Below, in pieces: positions 37,419 through 47,295 of a stretch of 64,000 nucleotides of DNA. This stretch comes from Zoogloea sp. (GTDB taxonomy: Bacteria; Pseudomonadota; Gammaproteobacteria; Burkholderiales; Rhodocyclaceae): assembly GCF_028689785.1 (NCBI RefSeq), contig NZ_JAQVCN010000023.1, positions 1 through 64,000 of the forward strand. The letters are read 5' to 3'. A program made the position numbers and the translations under genes. Under the pieces are notes generated by a model, which was not told where the DNA came from, did not search any database, and worked only from the letters and a program-made list of their open reading frames with translations. Numbering within the stretch: the first letter of the stretch is position 1; the number at the start of each line of letters is the position of its first letter.

Positions 37419-38876
37419 ATGACTTTCGTTCGTCCCGGCGCGCTTTGCGTCGCCCTCGCCGCGGCCTTTCCGGCCGCTGCCTTTGCGGCATCCGATGCCG
37501 ATCTGAAACAACTCCGTCAGCAGCTCCACGAGCTGCGTGATGCTTACCAGCAGCGCATTGAAGCCCTGGAGCGCAGGCTCGCCGAAACCGAGCAGCGTGC
37601 TGCCAGCGCCGCTACGGCCGCTGCCGCCGCCGGCTCTACCGCCACCACGGCGGTTCAATCCGTGGCCAAGGTCGAGGCCCGCGCCGCCGAGGCCCAGGCG
37701 GCGGCCGACAGCGTGGCGCGCCGGCCGGCGGCCGAGAGTGCCTTCAATCCCTCCATTTCCCTGATCATCGACAGCAAGTTCACCCGCTTCCAGCGCGACC
37801 CGGGAGCTTACCGTATCGATGGTTTCATCCCCTCCGGCGGTGAGGTCGGCCCTCCCCGCAAGGGCTTCTCCCTGGGTGAGTCCGAACTCGCCTTTTCCGC
37901 CAACGTGGATCATCTGTTCCGCGCCAACGCGCGTTTTGCCCTGGCTGAAGATGATGGCGCCGGGGTGGTCGAAGTGGAGGAAGTGAACGTCGAAACCCTG
38001 GGCCTGTCTTCCGGGCTGAAGGTGAAGGCCGGGCGTTTCCTCTCCGGGGTGGGCTACCTCAACCAGCAGCATCCCCATGAATGGGATTTTGCCGATGCGC
38101 CATTGGCCTACAAGGCCTTCTTCGGCTATCGCCTGCAGAACGACGGTGTTCAGCTGCGCTGGGTGGCACCCACCGACCTGTTCCTCGAACTGGGGACCGA
38201 AGTGGCCAGCGGGCAGAAGTTCCCTGGTGCTGAGCGCAATCGCAACGGAGCGGGCTTGTGGACGGCCTTCGCCCACCTGGGGGGCGACATCGGTAGCGGG
38301 GCCGCATGGCAGGTGGGCCTGTCCCATGTGCGCACCAACCCACGGGAGCGGGGTTTCGAGGACGGCGCCGACGCCACCGGCACAGCGCTCGCTCACAGCT
38401 TTTCAGGGCGCAGCCAGACCTGGATTGCCGACTTTGTTTACAAGTGGGCACCTAACGGCAATAGCAGCGTGACCAACCTCAAGGTGCAGGGCGAGTACTT
38501 CCAGCGGCGTGAGACGGGTGACCTGAACTACGACATCGGCGGTCTTGCAGAAGCCAGTTCGGCGGCCCGTTTCCGTCAGTCCGGCAGCTATCTGCAGGCG
38601 GTGTACCAGTTCATGCCGCGTTGGCGCGTGGGCGTGCGCGGTGACTGGCTCGACAGCGGCACGGCCAATTTCGGCAGCCTCGACCCGGCAGGTCTGCCCT
38701 TGCTGGCGGGCTACAACGCCAGCCGCCAGTCGGCGATGGTGGACTGGTCCCCGTCCGAGTTTTCCCGTTTGCGCCTGCAGCTGGCCCGCGACAAGTCCCG
38801 CCGGGACGAGTCCGATAACCAGATCTGGCTGCAGTACATCATGAGTCTCGGCGCCCACGGCGCCCACAAGTTCTGA
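37419..38876 (+). CDS. Outer-membrane beta-barrel protein in a zinc operon
   Basis: 485 residues. A signal peptide (cut near AFA-ASD) is followed by a coiled coil (about residues 25-60) and an Ala-rich linker. A beta-strand-rich barrel follows (from about 110: PSISLIIDSKFTRFQ and so on) ending in a terminal Phe (HGAHKF), the outer-membrane assembly signal. No TonB plug or TonB box is seen, so it is more like a porin (OprO/P-like layout) than a receptor. Its neighbours imply a role in metal entry across the outer membrane. AGGAGATCCGAGCC precedes the ATG. Confidence 0.75.
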   Translation: MTFVRPGALCVALAAAFPAAAFAASDADLKQLRQQLHELRDAYQQRIEALERRLAETEQRAASAATAAAAAGSTATTAVQSVAKVEARAAEAQAAADSVARRPAAESAFNPSISLIIDSKFTRFQRDPGAYRIDGFIPSGGEVGPPRKGFSLGESELAFSANVDHLFRANARFALAEDDGAGVVEVEEVNVETLGLSSGLKVKAGRFLSGVGYLNQQHPHEWDFADAPLAYKAFFGYRLQNDGVQLRWVAPTDLFLELGTEVASGQKFPGAERNRNGAGLWTAFAHLGGDIGSGAAWQVGLSHVRTNPRERGFEDGADATGTALAHSFSGRSQTWIADFVYKWAPNGNSSVTNLKVQGEYFQRRETGDLNYDIGGLAEASSAARFRQSGSYLQAVYQFMPRWRVGVRGDWLDSGTANFGSLDPAGLPLLAGYNASRQSAMVDWSPSEFSRLRLQLARDKSRRDESDNQIWLQYIMSLGAHGAHKF

Positions 38877-38889
38877 GGAGTCCGGGACC

Positions 38890-39798
38890 ATGTTTTCAAA
38901 ATTGATGCTACGTCTTGCTGCAGCGCTCCTCGCGGTGCTGGCCCTGCCCGCCACCGCCGCCCTCAACGTCTTTGCCACGGTGCCTGAATGGGCCGCCTTG
39001 GCGAAGGAGATCGGTGGCGACAGGGTTCAGGCGTTTGCCGCCACCAACGCCCTTCAGGACCCCCACCGCATCGAGGCCAAACCGTCTCTCATTGCCAAGG
39101 CCCGGGGCAGCCAGCTGGTGGTGGCCACCGGGGCCGATCTGGAGATTGGTTGGCTCCCGGTGGTGTTGCGGGAGGCCGGCAATGCCGCCATCCAGCCCGG
39201 CCAGCCGGGCTATTTCGAGGCCGCCAGCGCCGTTCGGCTGATCGAGGTGCCGACCCGCCTGGATCGCGCTGATGGCGATGTGCATCCGGCAGGTAATCCT
39301 CATATTCAGACGGATCCACGCAACCTCCTGAAGGTGGCTGAAGCCCTGGCCGGGCGCATGGCCCGGGTGGACCCGGCAGGTGCCAGTATCTACGAGGCCA
39401 ACCTGGCCCGCTTCCGCGAGCGCTGGCAGGCCAACCTGGCCCGCTGGACGCGGGCGGCGGCGCCCTTGCGGGGCGTGCCGGTGTGGGTTCAGCATCGCTC
39501 CTTCGCCTACATGGCCGACTGGCTCGGCCTGAAAGAGCTCGGCGCCCTCGAACCGAAGCCCGGCGTGGAGCCTGGTAGCGCCCATCTGGCCAGTTTGCTG
39601 GCGCGCCAGAAAGAGACGCCGGCACGGATGATCCTGCGCACAGCCTATGCCCGCCCGACCGCATCCGAGTGGCTTGGCGAGCGGGCTGGCATTCCGGTGG
39701 TGGTGCTGCCCTTCACCGTCGGCGGCAACCCCGCTGCCGGTGATCTGACGGCGCTGTTCGACGATACCGTGCAGCGCCTGCTCGGCGGCCTCAGGTAA
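38890..39798 (+). CDS. znuA: Zinc/manganese-type ABC transporter substrate-binding protein (ZnuA-like)
   Basis: A 302-residue cluster A-I binding protein. After a signal peptide (cut near ATA-ALN) comes NVFATVPEWAALAKEIGGDRV, typical of the family. Metal-ligand candidates are DPHRIEAKP (His), GNPHIQTDP (His) and the QHRSFAYM His. The usual acidic His-rich loop is very short (VHPAGNPH). An Asp/Glu late in the protein may complete the site. First gene of the transporter, 9 bases before the ATPase gene including its ribosome site. Confidence 0.88.
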   Translation: MFSKLMLRLAAALLAVLALPATAALNVFATVPEWAALAKEIGGDRVQAFAATNALQDPHRIEAKPSLIAKARGSQLVVATGADLEIGWLPVVLREAGNAAIQPGQPGYFEAASAVRLIEVPTRLDRADGDVHPAGNPHIQTDPRNLLKVAEALAGRMARVDPAGASIYEANLARFRERWQANLARWTRAAAPLRGVPVWVQHRSFAYMADWLGLKELGALEPKPGVEPGSAHLASLLARQKETPARMILRTAYARPTASEWLGERAGIPVVVLPFTVGGNPAAGDLTALFDDTVQRLLGGLR

Positions 39799-39807
39799 GG
39801 AGAGGTG

Positions 39808-40395
39808 ATGGACGGGATCCTGCTTCGTGTGACCGGGCTGATGGCGGGCTACACCGCACCGGTGGCCGGCCCCCTGGGCTTCGAATTGCGTCGGGGCGAG
39901 ATCCTCGGACTTGCCGGCCCCAACGGTGCCGGCAAGTCCACCTTGCTGAAGGCCTTGTGGGGGGGCGTGAAGGTGTTTGGCGGGCGTGTCGAGAAGGCCC
40001 CTGGGCTGGCCATCTCCCATCAGGCCCAGAGCTTTGATGACCTGCGCGGCGTGCCTCTGACCGGTCGGGAGCTGTTGGCTCTGACGGGCGCTGTGCCTGC
40101 TGGGCTGCCTCCGTGGCTGGCTGAGAGGCTCGATTGGCGGCTCGACCGCCTGTCCGGTGGCCAGCTCCAGTTTCTGCGCTTGTGGGCCTGCCTGGCTGCG
40201 CCTGCAGACATCGTGCTGCTTGACGAGCCCAGCAATAATCTCGACCGGGCCGGGGTGGACTACCTGGCTGACTGGCTCGGCCGTGCCCATGACGACCAAG
40301 GGATCGTCATCGTGTCCCACGACCCGGCGCTGATTGACCGGGTGTGTACCCGGGTGATCGAGGTGGGGGGCGTCGTGGAGGTGCCGGCGCAATGA
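39808..40395 (+). CDS. znuC: Metal ABC transporter ATP-binding protein (ZnuC-like)
   Basis: 195 residues, slightly short for the family. Walker A is GPNGAGKST, the signature is LSGGQLQ, Walker B is IVLLDEPSNNLD, and the switch His is in VSHD. AAGGAGAGGTG before the ATG sets the start at 39808. The stop overlaps the permease start by ATGA. All catalytic motifs are intact. Confidence 0.9.
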   Translation: MDGILLRVTGLMAGYTAPVAGPLGFELRRGEILGLAGPNGAGKSTLLKALWGGVKVFGGRVEKAPGLAISHQAQSFDDLRGVPLTGRELLALTGAVPAGLPPWLAERLDWRLDRLSGGQLQFLRLWACLAAPADIVLLDEPSNNLDRAGVDYLADWLGRAHDDQGIVIVSHDPALIDRVCTRVIEVGGVVEVPAQ

Positions 40396-41183
40396 ATCTC
40401 GAGCTGCTTTTCGATCCCCTCTTCCGGGTGCCGTTTTTTACCGGCCTGTTGCTGGCCGGTCTGCTCCCGCTGATCGGCATGTACCTGCGTCTGCGCGGCG
40501 AATGGCTGGCCGCGCTGGCCTTTGCCCAGATGGCCTCGGCGGGTGCCTTGCTGGCCATGGTGCTGGGCTGGCCGATGCTTGCCGGCGGCGCCCTGGCGGC
40601 CCTGCTGGCCGCCCTCGCCAAGGGCTTCGCCGCAGCTGCGGGCGCCAACGCCTACGCCCTGATGATGCTCCTCGCCTGGGGGGCGGGGGTGCTGCTGGTG
40701 GCCAACCATCCGCTGGCCGAGCAGGCCGGGCATGCCCTGTTCGATGGTCAGCTGTACTTCACCGGTGAAGGGCATCTGCTGGCCGTCGGCCTGGTCTGTG
40801 CCGGGGCCGTCCCGGTGCTGCTGCGTCTCAACCGCCCCTTGCTGCTGGCGCGCTTCTTTCCCGAGTTTCACCAGGCCCGGGGGCTGGATGCACGGCCGCG
40901 GCTGATGCTCTTTGATCTGCTGGCAGGGGTGGTGATCGCCCTTGCCACCGTCAGCATTGGCGTGATGGCTGCGTTCGCCCTGGTGTTTGTCCCGCCCCTG
41001 GTGGCCTACCGTTTTGGCCGCAGCTGGCGAGTCGGACTGGGTCTGGCGGCACTCGTCGGTATGGGCGGATATAGCCTTGCTTTTGCCCTTTCCCTGGCTT
41101 TCGATCAGCCTTTCGGCCCGGTTTGTGCGGTGCTTCTGGTGGGCTTGATCCTGCTGCTGGGTGTGAAATCCGACCGTTTGTAA
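40392..41183 (+). CDS. znuB: Metal ABC transporter permease (ZnuB-like)
   Basis: A 263-residue ABC-3 family permease with about 7-8 helices. It begins MNLELLFDPLFRVPFFTGLLLAG and has the family loop FFPEFHQARGLDARPRL and the AFALVFVPPLVAYRFG helix. It completes the ZnuABC-like importer. The start at 40392 overlaps the ATPase stop. No clear terminator follows. Confidence 0.88.
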   Translation: MNLELLFDPLFRVPFFTGLLLAGLLPLIGMYLRLRGEWLAALAFAQMASAGALLAMVLGWPMLAGGALAALLAALAKGFAAAAGANAYALMMLLAWGAGVLLVANHPLAEQAGHALFDGQLYFTGEGHLLAVGLVCAGAVPVLLRLNRPLLLARFFPEFHQARGLDARPRLMLFDLLAGVVIALATVSIGVMAAFALVFVPPLVAYRFGRSWRVGLGLAALVGMGGYSLAFALSLAFDQPFGPVCAVLLVGLILLLGVKSDRL

Positions 41184-41252
41184 ATCAGGCTGCTCATGCT
41201 TTGATGAGTGTTATCCTGTTTAATCCGTGTAAACGAAACTGGAGGAAGTGGA

Positions 41253-42488
41253 GTGGCGCTACCGTTTTTCGGCAAGAAGCCTGCACCTGCCGGAAGTCCA
41301 GCACCGCGTCCCCGGGGCGCTACCGCCCCCGTTCAAGGGGGCTCCCGCCCGCCTAGCTCACCCCCGCCGCTTTCCCAGGCGCCGCTGTCAAGGCTGCCGG
41401 GCAAGGCGCGCAACGAAACCTCGTCTCTCGATTTCACCATCGCCGGTGGTGACCTGAAGCGTGTCATGGCCCAGTGCGCCGACAGGGTGCACGTGGAGGA
41501 GGGGGTCGATGAGATGTCTCCCTCGGCCGAAGAGGCCGCCATCCTTTATGCCAATGGTGGCTATGACGAAGCCCGGGCGGTTCTCGAGCATGCCCTGGAC
41601 ACCACCAGGGGCGCCGATGCGCGGCTGACCCTGTGGGGCATGCTCCTCGATCTGTTGCGCTTGATCGGCCACCGGGAGCGCTTCGAGGCGCTCAGCCTGA
41701 GCTATGCCACCGAGTTCGAGCGTTCTCCCCCGGCCTGGCTCGACCTCTCGCCCCACGGGGCCAAGGGCACCGAAACCAAGGTCCAGACTGTCAATCTTTC
41801 CGGCATCCTCAATGGTCAGACCGCCGGGCAGTTTGCCCAGCTCATCCAGATCGGCATGCGCACCGGCGCACTGCGCATCGACCTGAGCCGCCTGCGTGGG
41901 GTCGATAACGCAGGCGCCGAGCTGTTGCTGCGGGCCGTGCGCGGGCTGCGCAAGGCCAAGATACGCTTGTCCCTGGTGGGGGCCGGGCATCTTGCTGCTG
42001 TGCTGGGGGGCGTGGTCACCCCTGGCAAGGCGGAGCAGAAGCCGGTCTGGCTGTTGCTGCTCGAAGTATTGCAGTACACCGAACAGAATGATCGCTTCGA
42101 AGAGCTGGCAGTCGATTTCGCCATGACCTTCGAGGAGTCGCCACCCTCCTGGGAGCCGCCGCCAGAGCTTACTGCCAGTCAGACGGGCGCTGAGGTGCTT
42201 GCCGTGGAGCTCAGCGATATCTACCGTCTGGACGGCGAGATCGTCGGCCCGAACACCGAAGTGCTGCGCAAGATCACCGCCTTTGCCAGCGGGCGCACCA
42301 AGGTGGATGTGGATTGCAGTCAGCTTCGGCGCATGGACTTTGTCTCTGCCGGCACCCTCTTCAACATCGTCTCCCAGCTCCACGCCCAGGGGCGGCTGGT
42401 GGTGCTGAAGGGCGTCAATTCCATGGTCGCCGCGCTGATGCAGGTGATGGGCCTCCATCAAGTGGCGCGCATCGAACTGCGCGGCTGA
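41253..42488 (+). CDS. Protein with two helical-repeat plus STAS units
   Basis: 411 residues from a GTG at 41253, set by GGAGGAAG just upstream. After a Pro-rich leader (about 8-50) it contains a duplicated unit: a helical FE-SPP-W segment ([20 protein letters not shown] type at ~140-163, and [20 protein letters not shown] at ~279-298), each followed by a STAS domain (about 174-255 and 315-411). STAS domains are found in anti-sigma antagonists and other regulators. The usual phosphorylated Ser is not obvious. No partner kinase or sigma regulator is adjacent; hslV follows. Confidence 0.78.
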   Translation: MALPFFGKKPAPAGSPAPRPRGATAPVQGGSRPPSSPPPLSQAPLSRLPGKARNETSSLDFTIAGGDLKRVMAQCADRVHVEEGVDEMSPSAEEAAILYANGGYDEARAVLEHALDTTRGADARLTLWGMLLDLLRLIGHRERFEALSLSYATEFERSPPAWLDLSPHGAKGTETKVQTVNLSGILNGQTAGQFAQLIQIGMRTGALRIDLSRLRGVDNAGAELLLRAVRGLRKAKIRLSLVGAGHLAAVLGGVVTPGKAEQKPVWLLLLEVLQYTEQNDRFEELAVDFAMTFEESPPSWEPPPELTASQTGAEVLAVELSDIYRLDGEIVGPNTEVLRKITAFASGRTKVDVDCSQLRRMDFVSAGTLFNIVSQLHAQGRLVVLKGVNSMVAALMQVMGLHQVARIELRG

Positions 42489-42562
42489 GCGGGCGGCGGT
42501 GGCTGCCTGAAGGCGCGCCGGGTGGGGCTTGTAATTGCTTTTTCGACCCCCATATCCATCCA

Positions 42563-43102
42563 ATGGAACAATATCACGGCACTACCATTCTCTCGGTCCG
42601 GCGCGGCCGGCACGTTGCCCTTGGCGGCGACGGCCAGGTCACTCTGGGCAACATCGTCATCAAGGCCAGTGCCCGCAAGGTGCGCAAGCTCTACCAGGAC
42701 CGCATCCTGGCGGGTTTTGCCGGCGGCACGGCAGATGCCTTCACCCTCTTCGAACGCTTCGAGGCCAAGCTCGAAAAGCACCAGGGCAATCTGGTGCGCA
42801 GTGCCGTCGAACTGGCCAAGGACTGGCGCACCGACCGGGCCCTGCGTCGCCTGGAAGCCATGCTGGCGGTGGCCGACCTGGACAACTCCCTGATCATCAC
42901 CGGCAACGGTGACGTGCTAGAGCCCGAGCAAGGCATCGTTGCCATCGGCAGCGGTGGAGCCTACGCCCAGGCCGCGGCCCGGGGACTGATCGAGAACACC
43001 GAGCTCACGCCTGAAGAGGTGGTCAAGAAATCCCTGACCATCGCCGGCGACCTGTGCATCTATACCAATCATTGCCACACCATCGAGGTGCTGAAGCCGT
43101 GA
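42563..43102 (+). CDS. hslV: ATP-dependent protease subunit HslV
   Basis: A 179-residue proteasome-like peptidase that works with HslU. The mature N-terminus is Thr in [11 protein letters not shown], here after a 6-residue propeptide (MEQYHG). GDGQVTLGN and [12 protein letters not shown] follow. Full length. hslU starts 67 bases later. Start ATG 42563 lacks a strong ribosome site. Confidence 0.96.
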   Translation: MEQYHGTTILSVRRGRHVALGGDGQVTLGNIVIKASARKVRKLYQDRILAGFAGGTADAFTLFERFEAKLEKHQGNLVRSAVELAKDWRTDRALRRLEAMLAVADLDNSLIITGNGDVLEPEQGIVAIGSGGAYAQAAARGLIENTELTPEEVVKKSLTIAGDLCIYTNHCHTIEVLKP

Positions 43103-43169
43103 TGCTCGCGGCTGCCCGCCCGGCAGCCGCGCAAGCGCTGGCCAGACCCGCTGCACCCAGGATGTTTCC

Positions 43170-44507
43170 ATGACCCAGATGACCCCCCCGGAGATTGTCT
43201 CCGAACTCGACAAGCACATCGTTGGCCAGCGCAAGGCCAAGAAGGCCGTGGCGGTGGCCCTGCGCAACCGCTGGCGACGCGCCCAGGTGGCTGAGCCGCT
43301 GAAGAGCGAGATCACCCCCAAGAACATCCTGATGATCGGTCCGACCGGCGTCGGCAAGACCGAGATCGCCCGGCGCCTGGCCCGCCTGGCCAACGCCCCC
43401 TTCATCAAGATCGAGGCGACCAAGTTCACCGAAGTCGGCTACGTGGGCCGTGATGTGGACACCATCATCCGTGATCTGGTGGAAATCGCCATCAAGTCCC
43501 ACCGCGAGCAGGCCATGAAGAAGGTCCGCGACAGGGCCCAGGACGCCGCAGAAGATCGGGTGCTCGACATCCTGCTGCCGCCGGCCCGGCCGACGGTGGG
43601 TTTTGGCACAGAGGCGGCAGCGCCGGAAGATAACGCCACCCGCCAGAAATTCCGCAAAAAGCTGCGGGAAGGCGAGCTGGACGACAAGGAAGTGGACATC
43701 GAGGTGGCAGTGCCCGGTATGAGCGCCGAGATCCTGGCACCCCCGGGAATGGAAGAGCTCACTGGCCAGCTGCAGAGCATGTTCCAGAACATCGGTGGCG
43801 GAAAGAAGAAGTCCCGCAAGCTGAAGATCAGCGAAGCCATGAAGCTGCTTACCGACGAGGAGGCCGCCAAACTGGTGAATGAAGAAGAGATGAAGGCCGA
43901 GGCCCTGCGCATGGTGGAGCAGAACGGCATCGTCTTCCTCGACGAGATCGACAAGATCGCCACCCGCTCCGACAGCCATGGTGCCGACGTGTCGCGTCAG
44001 GGCGTGCAGCGCGACCTGCTGCCCCTGGTGGAAGGCACGACCATCAGCACCAAGTACGGCATGGTCAAGACCGATCACATCCTGTTCATTGCCAGTGGCG
44101 CCTTCCATCTGTCTCGACCGAGCGACCTGATCCCCGAACTGCAGGGCCGTTTCCCCATCCGGGTGGAGCTGGACTCCCTGTCGGTGGAGGACTTCGAATG
44201 CATCCTGACTCAGACCGACGCCTGCCTGACGCGGCAATATGAAGCCTTGCTGGCCACTGACGGGGTGAGCCTCGAATTTGCCCCCGATGGAATCCGCCGC
44301 CTGGCCGAGATCGCCTTCCAGGTGAACGAGAAGACCGAGAACATCGGCGCCCGGCGTCTGTACACGGTAATGGAGAAGCTTCTCGAAGAGCTCGCCTTCG
44401 AGGCCGGCAAGGCCGGTACCGAGACCGTGCGCATCGACGCGGCCTACGTGGATGGCCGCCTTGAGATGCTGGCCCAGCGCGAGGATCTGGCCCGCTACGT
44501 GCTGTAA
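43170..44507 (+). CDS. hslU: ATP-dependent protease ATPase subunit HslU
   Basis: A 445-residue AAA+ unfoldase partner of HslV. Walker A is GPTGVGKTE, the pore loop is GYVGRDV, the intermediate domain is central, and Walker B is IVFLDEIDK. Sensor motifs follow ([16 protein letters not shown]). The C-terminus ends DLARYVL, the tail that docks on HslV. Often a heat-shock operon; no sigma-32 promoter was evident by eye. Confidence 0.97.
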   Translation: MTQMTPPEIVSELDKHIVGQRKAKKAVAVALRNRWRRAQVAEPLKSEITPKNILMIGPTGVGKTEIARRLARLANAPFIKIEATKFTEVGYVGRDVDTIIRDLVEIAIKSHREQAMKKVRDRAQDAAEDRVLDILLPPARPTVGFGTEAAAPEDNATRQKFRKKLREGELDDKEVDIEVAVPGMSAEILAPPGMEELTGQLQSMFQNIGGGKKKSRKLKISEAMKLLTDEEAAKLVNEEEMKAEALRMVEQNGIVFLDEIDKIATRSDSHGADVSRQGVQRDLLPLVEGTTISTKYGMVKTDHILFIASGAFHLSRPSDLIPELQGRFPIRVELDSLSVEDFECILTQTDACLTRQYEALLATDGVSLEFAPDGIRRLAEIAFQVNEKTENIGARRLYTVMEKLLEELAFEAGKAGTETVRIDAAYVDGRLEMLAQREDLARYVL

Positions 44508-44529
44508 GCCCTTTCGGGAAAACCCCGAC

Positions 44530-44549
44530 GCCGGCCCCTTGGGGCCGGC
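44530..44549 (+). terminator. Hairpin after hslU
   Basis: GCCGGCCCC-TT-GGGGCCGGC is a 9-bp stem with a 2-base loop, 22 bases after the hslU stop. The T-run is absent (CCTACAATG follows). Confidence 0.5.
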
Positions 44550-44600
44550 CCTACAATGGGGTCTCTGCCGGCGCCTGTCCGGACTTCATGGTTTCCGGTC

Positions 44601-45473
44601 ATGTTGCTGCGCATCGTCTCCATCCTCTTTCCGCTGTTTGCCATTACCGCCATCGGCTTCCTGGTCGGCCGACGGGCAAAGCCCGATCTGTCCCACGCCA
44701 ACAAGTTGAACATGGACGTGTTCGTGCCGGCCCTGGTGTTCGGGGCGCTGGCCAACAAGTCCTTCCACATCACCGAGTTTCTGCCCCTGCTGACGGCCAC
44801 CCTGGCGGTGGTGATCGGATCGGGGCTCCTCGGCTGGCTGGCTGCCCGCCTGCTCGGCATCGCGCCCAAGACCCTGGTGCCGCCGATCATGTTCAACAAC
44901 TGCGGCAACCTGGGGCTGCCCCTGGCCGTGCTGGCCTTTGGCGAGCAGGCCCTGGCGCCGGCGGTGGTGATGTTCATGGTCTCCAATCTGTTGCACTTCT
45001 CTTTTGGCGCCTGGCTGCTGGATCACCAGATCAAGCTGGGCGGGATCTGGAAGGTGCCCTCGGTGCTGGCCACCATGGCGGGGCTGGCCGTGGGGTTGAG
45101 TGGCTTCGAGGTGTGGGAACCGGCGATGATCGCTATTCGCATGCTCGGCGAAATTTCCATCCCCCTGATGCTCTTTGCTCTGGGCGTACGCCTCACCGAG
45201 TCGCGCATTGGCGAGATCCGCCTGGGCCTGATCGGTGCAACGGCCCGGCCGGTGATCGGCATGCTGCTGGCGGCCGCGGTGATGCTGGCGGTGCCGCTAC
45301 CCGAACGGGAGCGGGCCCTGCTGTTGGTCTTTGGTGCCTTGCCGCCGGCGGTGCTTAACTACATCTTTGCCGAGCGCTACCACCAGGAGCCGGAGAAGGT
45401 GGCCTCCATCGTGCTGATCGGCAACGTGGCGGCCCTGGCCTTCCTGCCCCTGGCGCTGGCCCTGGGGCTCTAG
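44601..45473 (+). CDS. AEC family transporter
   Basis: 290 residues with 10 predicted helices in two halves. This fits the auxin efflux carrier (AEC/PIN-like, BART) superfamily: FNNCGNLGLPLAVLAFGEQAL in the first crossover and ISIPLMLFALGVRL in the second half. Bacterial members move malate or other carboxylates; the substrate here is unknown. Start 44601 (MLLRIVSILF) is chosen because the upstream extension is polar. Confidence 0.85.
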   Translation: MLLRIVSILFPLFAITAIGFLVGRRAKPDLSHANKLNMDVFVPALVFGALANKSFHITEFLPLLTATLAVVIGSGLLGWLAARLLGIAPKTLVPPIMFNNCGNLGLPLAVLAFGEQALAPAVVMFMVSNLLHFSFGAWLLDHQIKLGGIWKVPSVLATMAGLAVGLSGFEVWEPAMIAIRMLGEISIPLMLFALGVRLTESRIGEIRLGLIGATARPVIGMLLAAAVMLAVPLPERERALLLVFGALPPAVLNYIFAERYHQEPEKVASIVLIGNVAALAFLPLALALGL

Positions 45474-45529
45474 GACGGCCGAATCCGACCCGTCTGCCCT
45501 GCGGATTGCATGCTAGAGTGAATTCAGAT

Positions 45530-45566
45530 GCCGTAAGCCAGCCAACAGGCTTATGGCCTGCGTTTT
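45530..45566 (+). terminator. Hairpin with T-run after the AEC transporter gene
   Basis: GCCGTAAGCC (45530-45539) pairs with GGCTTATGGC (45548-45557) with one G-U pair and an 8-base loop, followed by CTGCGTTTTCATCTG. It lies between the AEC stop (45473) and the lipoprotein start (45600). Confidence 0.55.
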
Positions 45567-45599
45567 CATCTGTTGTTCGATCCGCAAGGAGTTCCGGCA

Positions 45600-46874
45600 A
45601 TGAGCACGCTCTCCTGTTCGTCCAGTGCTTACCGCTTGTGGATGGCGCTGTTGATCGCGGTGCTGGTGTCAGGGGGCTGTCGCAGCCCGGATCCAGCCCC
45701 TGCGGCGCCCGGTAGCGAACAGGCGGCCGCATCGCCGCCCCCGGCCACCCCTCCCGCTGCACCCCCTCCGGTCCAGGCCTACGACAAGGCTGTGCTCAGT
45801 GCTGCGATGGCACTGTTCAACAATGCAAAGCTGCCTCCGGAGAACGCATCGCCCGGGGGGCGCTACCGCGTGGTGATCGACCCCCTGATCGACGGTGTGA
45901 CGGGGGCCCAGACGGTGGCGACGAAATCCATGGGTGAGCGCCTCTCCCGGATGATGCGCACGCAGTATCCCCAGTACGAGGTGCAGCCTTTCTCGGCAGC
46001 CACCGTGGCGCAAGGCCCGCTGGTGCTGATCGGCACCTTCACTGGCGTCAATGCCCAGCGCCAGACCTCGGGTCCGCGCCAGGCGTACAGGATCTGTCTG
46101 GCGCTGGCAGACCTGCGCAGCGGCAAGCTGGTCAGCAAGGGGCTGGCCTTTGCCTTGCCCGAAGGGGTCGATCCGACGCCGCTCCCGTTCTTCAGAGATG
46201 CACCCGCGTGGTCCGAAGACCCGGCGACGAACGGCTACATCCGGACCTGCCAGGGAACGAAGGCGGGGGACCCCATCAATCCCGCCTATCTGGAGCGGAT
46301 CATGTCCGCCGCACGTGTTTCGGAGGCCATCGAGGCTTACGATGCGGGGCGTTACCGGGAGGCTCTGGACCTGTACGTCAGTGTGGCAGCCACGCCGACG
46401 GGCAAGCAATTCCGTGTGCTCAATGGCATCTACCTCGCCAACCTGAAACTGGGGCGCAAGGAACAGGCTTCGGCTGCCTTCGACCGGATTGTCGATTTCG
46501 GGCTCGAAAACCGCCGTCTGGCCGTCAAGTTCCTGTTCCGGCCCGGCTCGACCGCCTTTGTGCAGGGCGGCCCGCAGAATGCTGCGTACGCGGGGTGGCT
46601 GAAGGCCATTGCGACGCAGACGGCGAGTGCCGCAGGAACCTGTCTCGAGGTGGCGGGGCATACCAGCGCGACGGGGCCCGAGCCGCTGAATGAGCGCCTT
46701 TCCCTGCTGCGGGCCGAGTACGTGCGCAATCGGCTGGACGCGGCCTCGGCTGGCCTGGGCAAACGCATCATTGCCAGCGGTGCGGGTTCCACGCAGATGA
46801 TGATCGGCAACGGGCGCGACGACGCCAGCGATGTGCTGGACCGCCGCGTCGAATTCAAGGTGATCGGCTGTTGA
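45600..46874 (+). CDS. OmpA-like lipoprotein of unknown role
   Basis: 424 residues. The N-terminal signal ends in a lipobox (LVSGGC) and is followed by a Pro-rich linker. The middle has no recognised fold but includes a TPR-like stretch (ARVSEAIEAYDAGRYREALDLY). The C-terminus is OmpA-like: CLEVAGHTSATGPEPLNERLSLLRAEYVRNRL with the peptidoglycan-binding Asn/Arg region and a final DRRVEFKVIGC. Likely an outer-membrane lipoprotein touching peptidoglycan. Start ATG 45600, after AAGGAGTTCCGGCA. Confidence 0.78.
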   Translation: MSTLSCSSSAYRLWMALLIAVLVSGGCRSPDPAPAAPGSEQAAASPPPATPPAAPPPVQAYDKAVLSAAMALFNNAKLPPENASPGGRYRVVIDPLIDGVTGAQTVATKSMGERLSRMMRTQYPQYEVQPFSAATVAQGPLVLIGTFTGVNAQRQTSGPRQAYRICLALADLRSGKLVSKGLAFALPEGVDPTPLPFFRDAPAWSEDPATNGYIRTCQGTKAGDPINPAYLERIMSAARVSEAIEAYDAGRYREALDLYVSVAATPTGKQFRVLNGIYLANLKLGRKEQASAAFDRIVDFGLENRRLAVKFLFRPGSTAFVQGGPQNAAYAGWLKAIATQTASAAGTCLEVAGHTSATGPEPLNERLSLLRAEYVRNRLDAASAGLGKRIIASGAGSTQMMIGNGRDDASDVLDRRVEFKVIGC

Positions 46875-46893
46875 GCACCGTCCTGATGGGCGT

Positions 46894-47295
46894 TCAGTCG
46901 CCGCCCATCATGCGCCCGATCTGGCGGCGGTCACGTTTGGTGGGGCGGCCGTGGATGTCCGAGCCCGGTGTGGCGGCGAGCTTGCGCTGTTCCCGCTGGG
47001 CTTCTCGGGCGGCGATGCTGTCAGCCGTCTCGGTATAGAGGCCCTGGGCGATGGTGGCGCTGCCGCGTTTGTCGGCGATGCCTTTGACTTCGACACAGAA
47101 GTGGCTGTCACCGATCTGGATGTCGATGCGGTCACCGATCTTCACGTCCCGGGCGGGCTTCACCCGGATTCCGTTGAGCTGGATCTTGCCACCGTCTACG
47201 GCCTCGGTGGCCTGAGTGCGATGTTTGTAGAAGCGTGCTGCCCACAGCCATTTGTCGAGGCGGACGCGTGCTTCGTGGTCTTCCGTTGGTTTCAT
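46894..47295 (-). CDS. hslR: S4-domain RNA-binding protein (Hsp15-like)
   Basis: 133 residues with an N-terminal S4 domain (VRLDKWLWAARFYKHRTQATEAVDGGKI). A basic tail follows (RPTKRDRRQIGRMMGG). It matches Hsp15/HslR, which binds stalled 50S subunits carrying nascent chains. The start overlaps the RegA stop by ATGA, so it is coupled to regBA. Confidence 0.9.
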   Translation of the reverse strand: MKPTEDHEARVRLDKWLWAARFYKHRTQATEAVDGGKIQLNGIRVKPARDVKIGDRIDIQIGDSHFCVEVKGIADKRGSATIAQGLYTETADSIAAREAQREQRKLAATPGSDIHGRPTKRDRRQIGRMMGGD

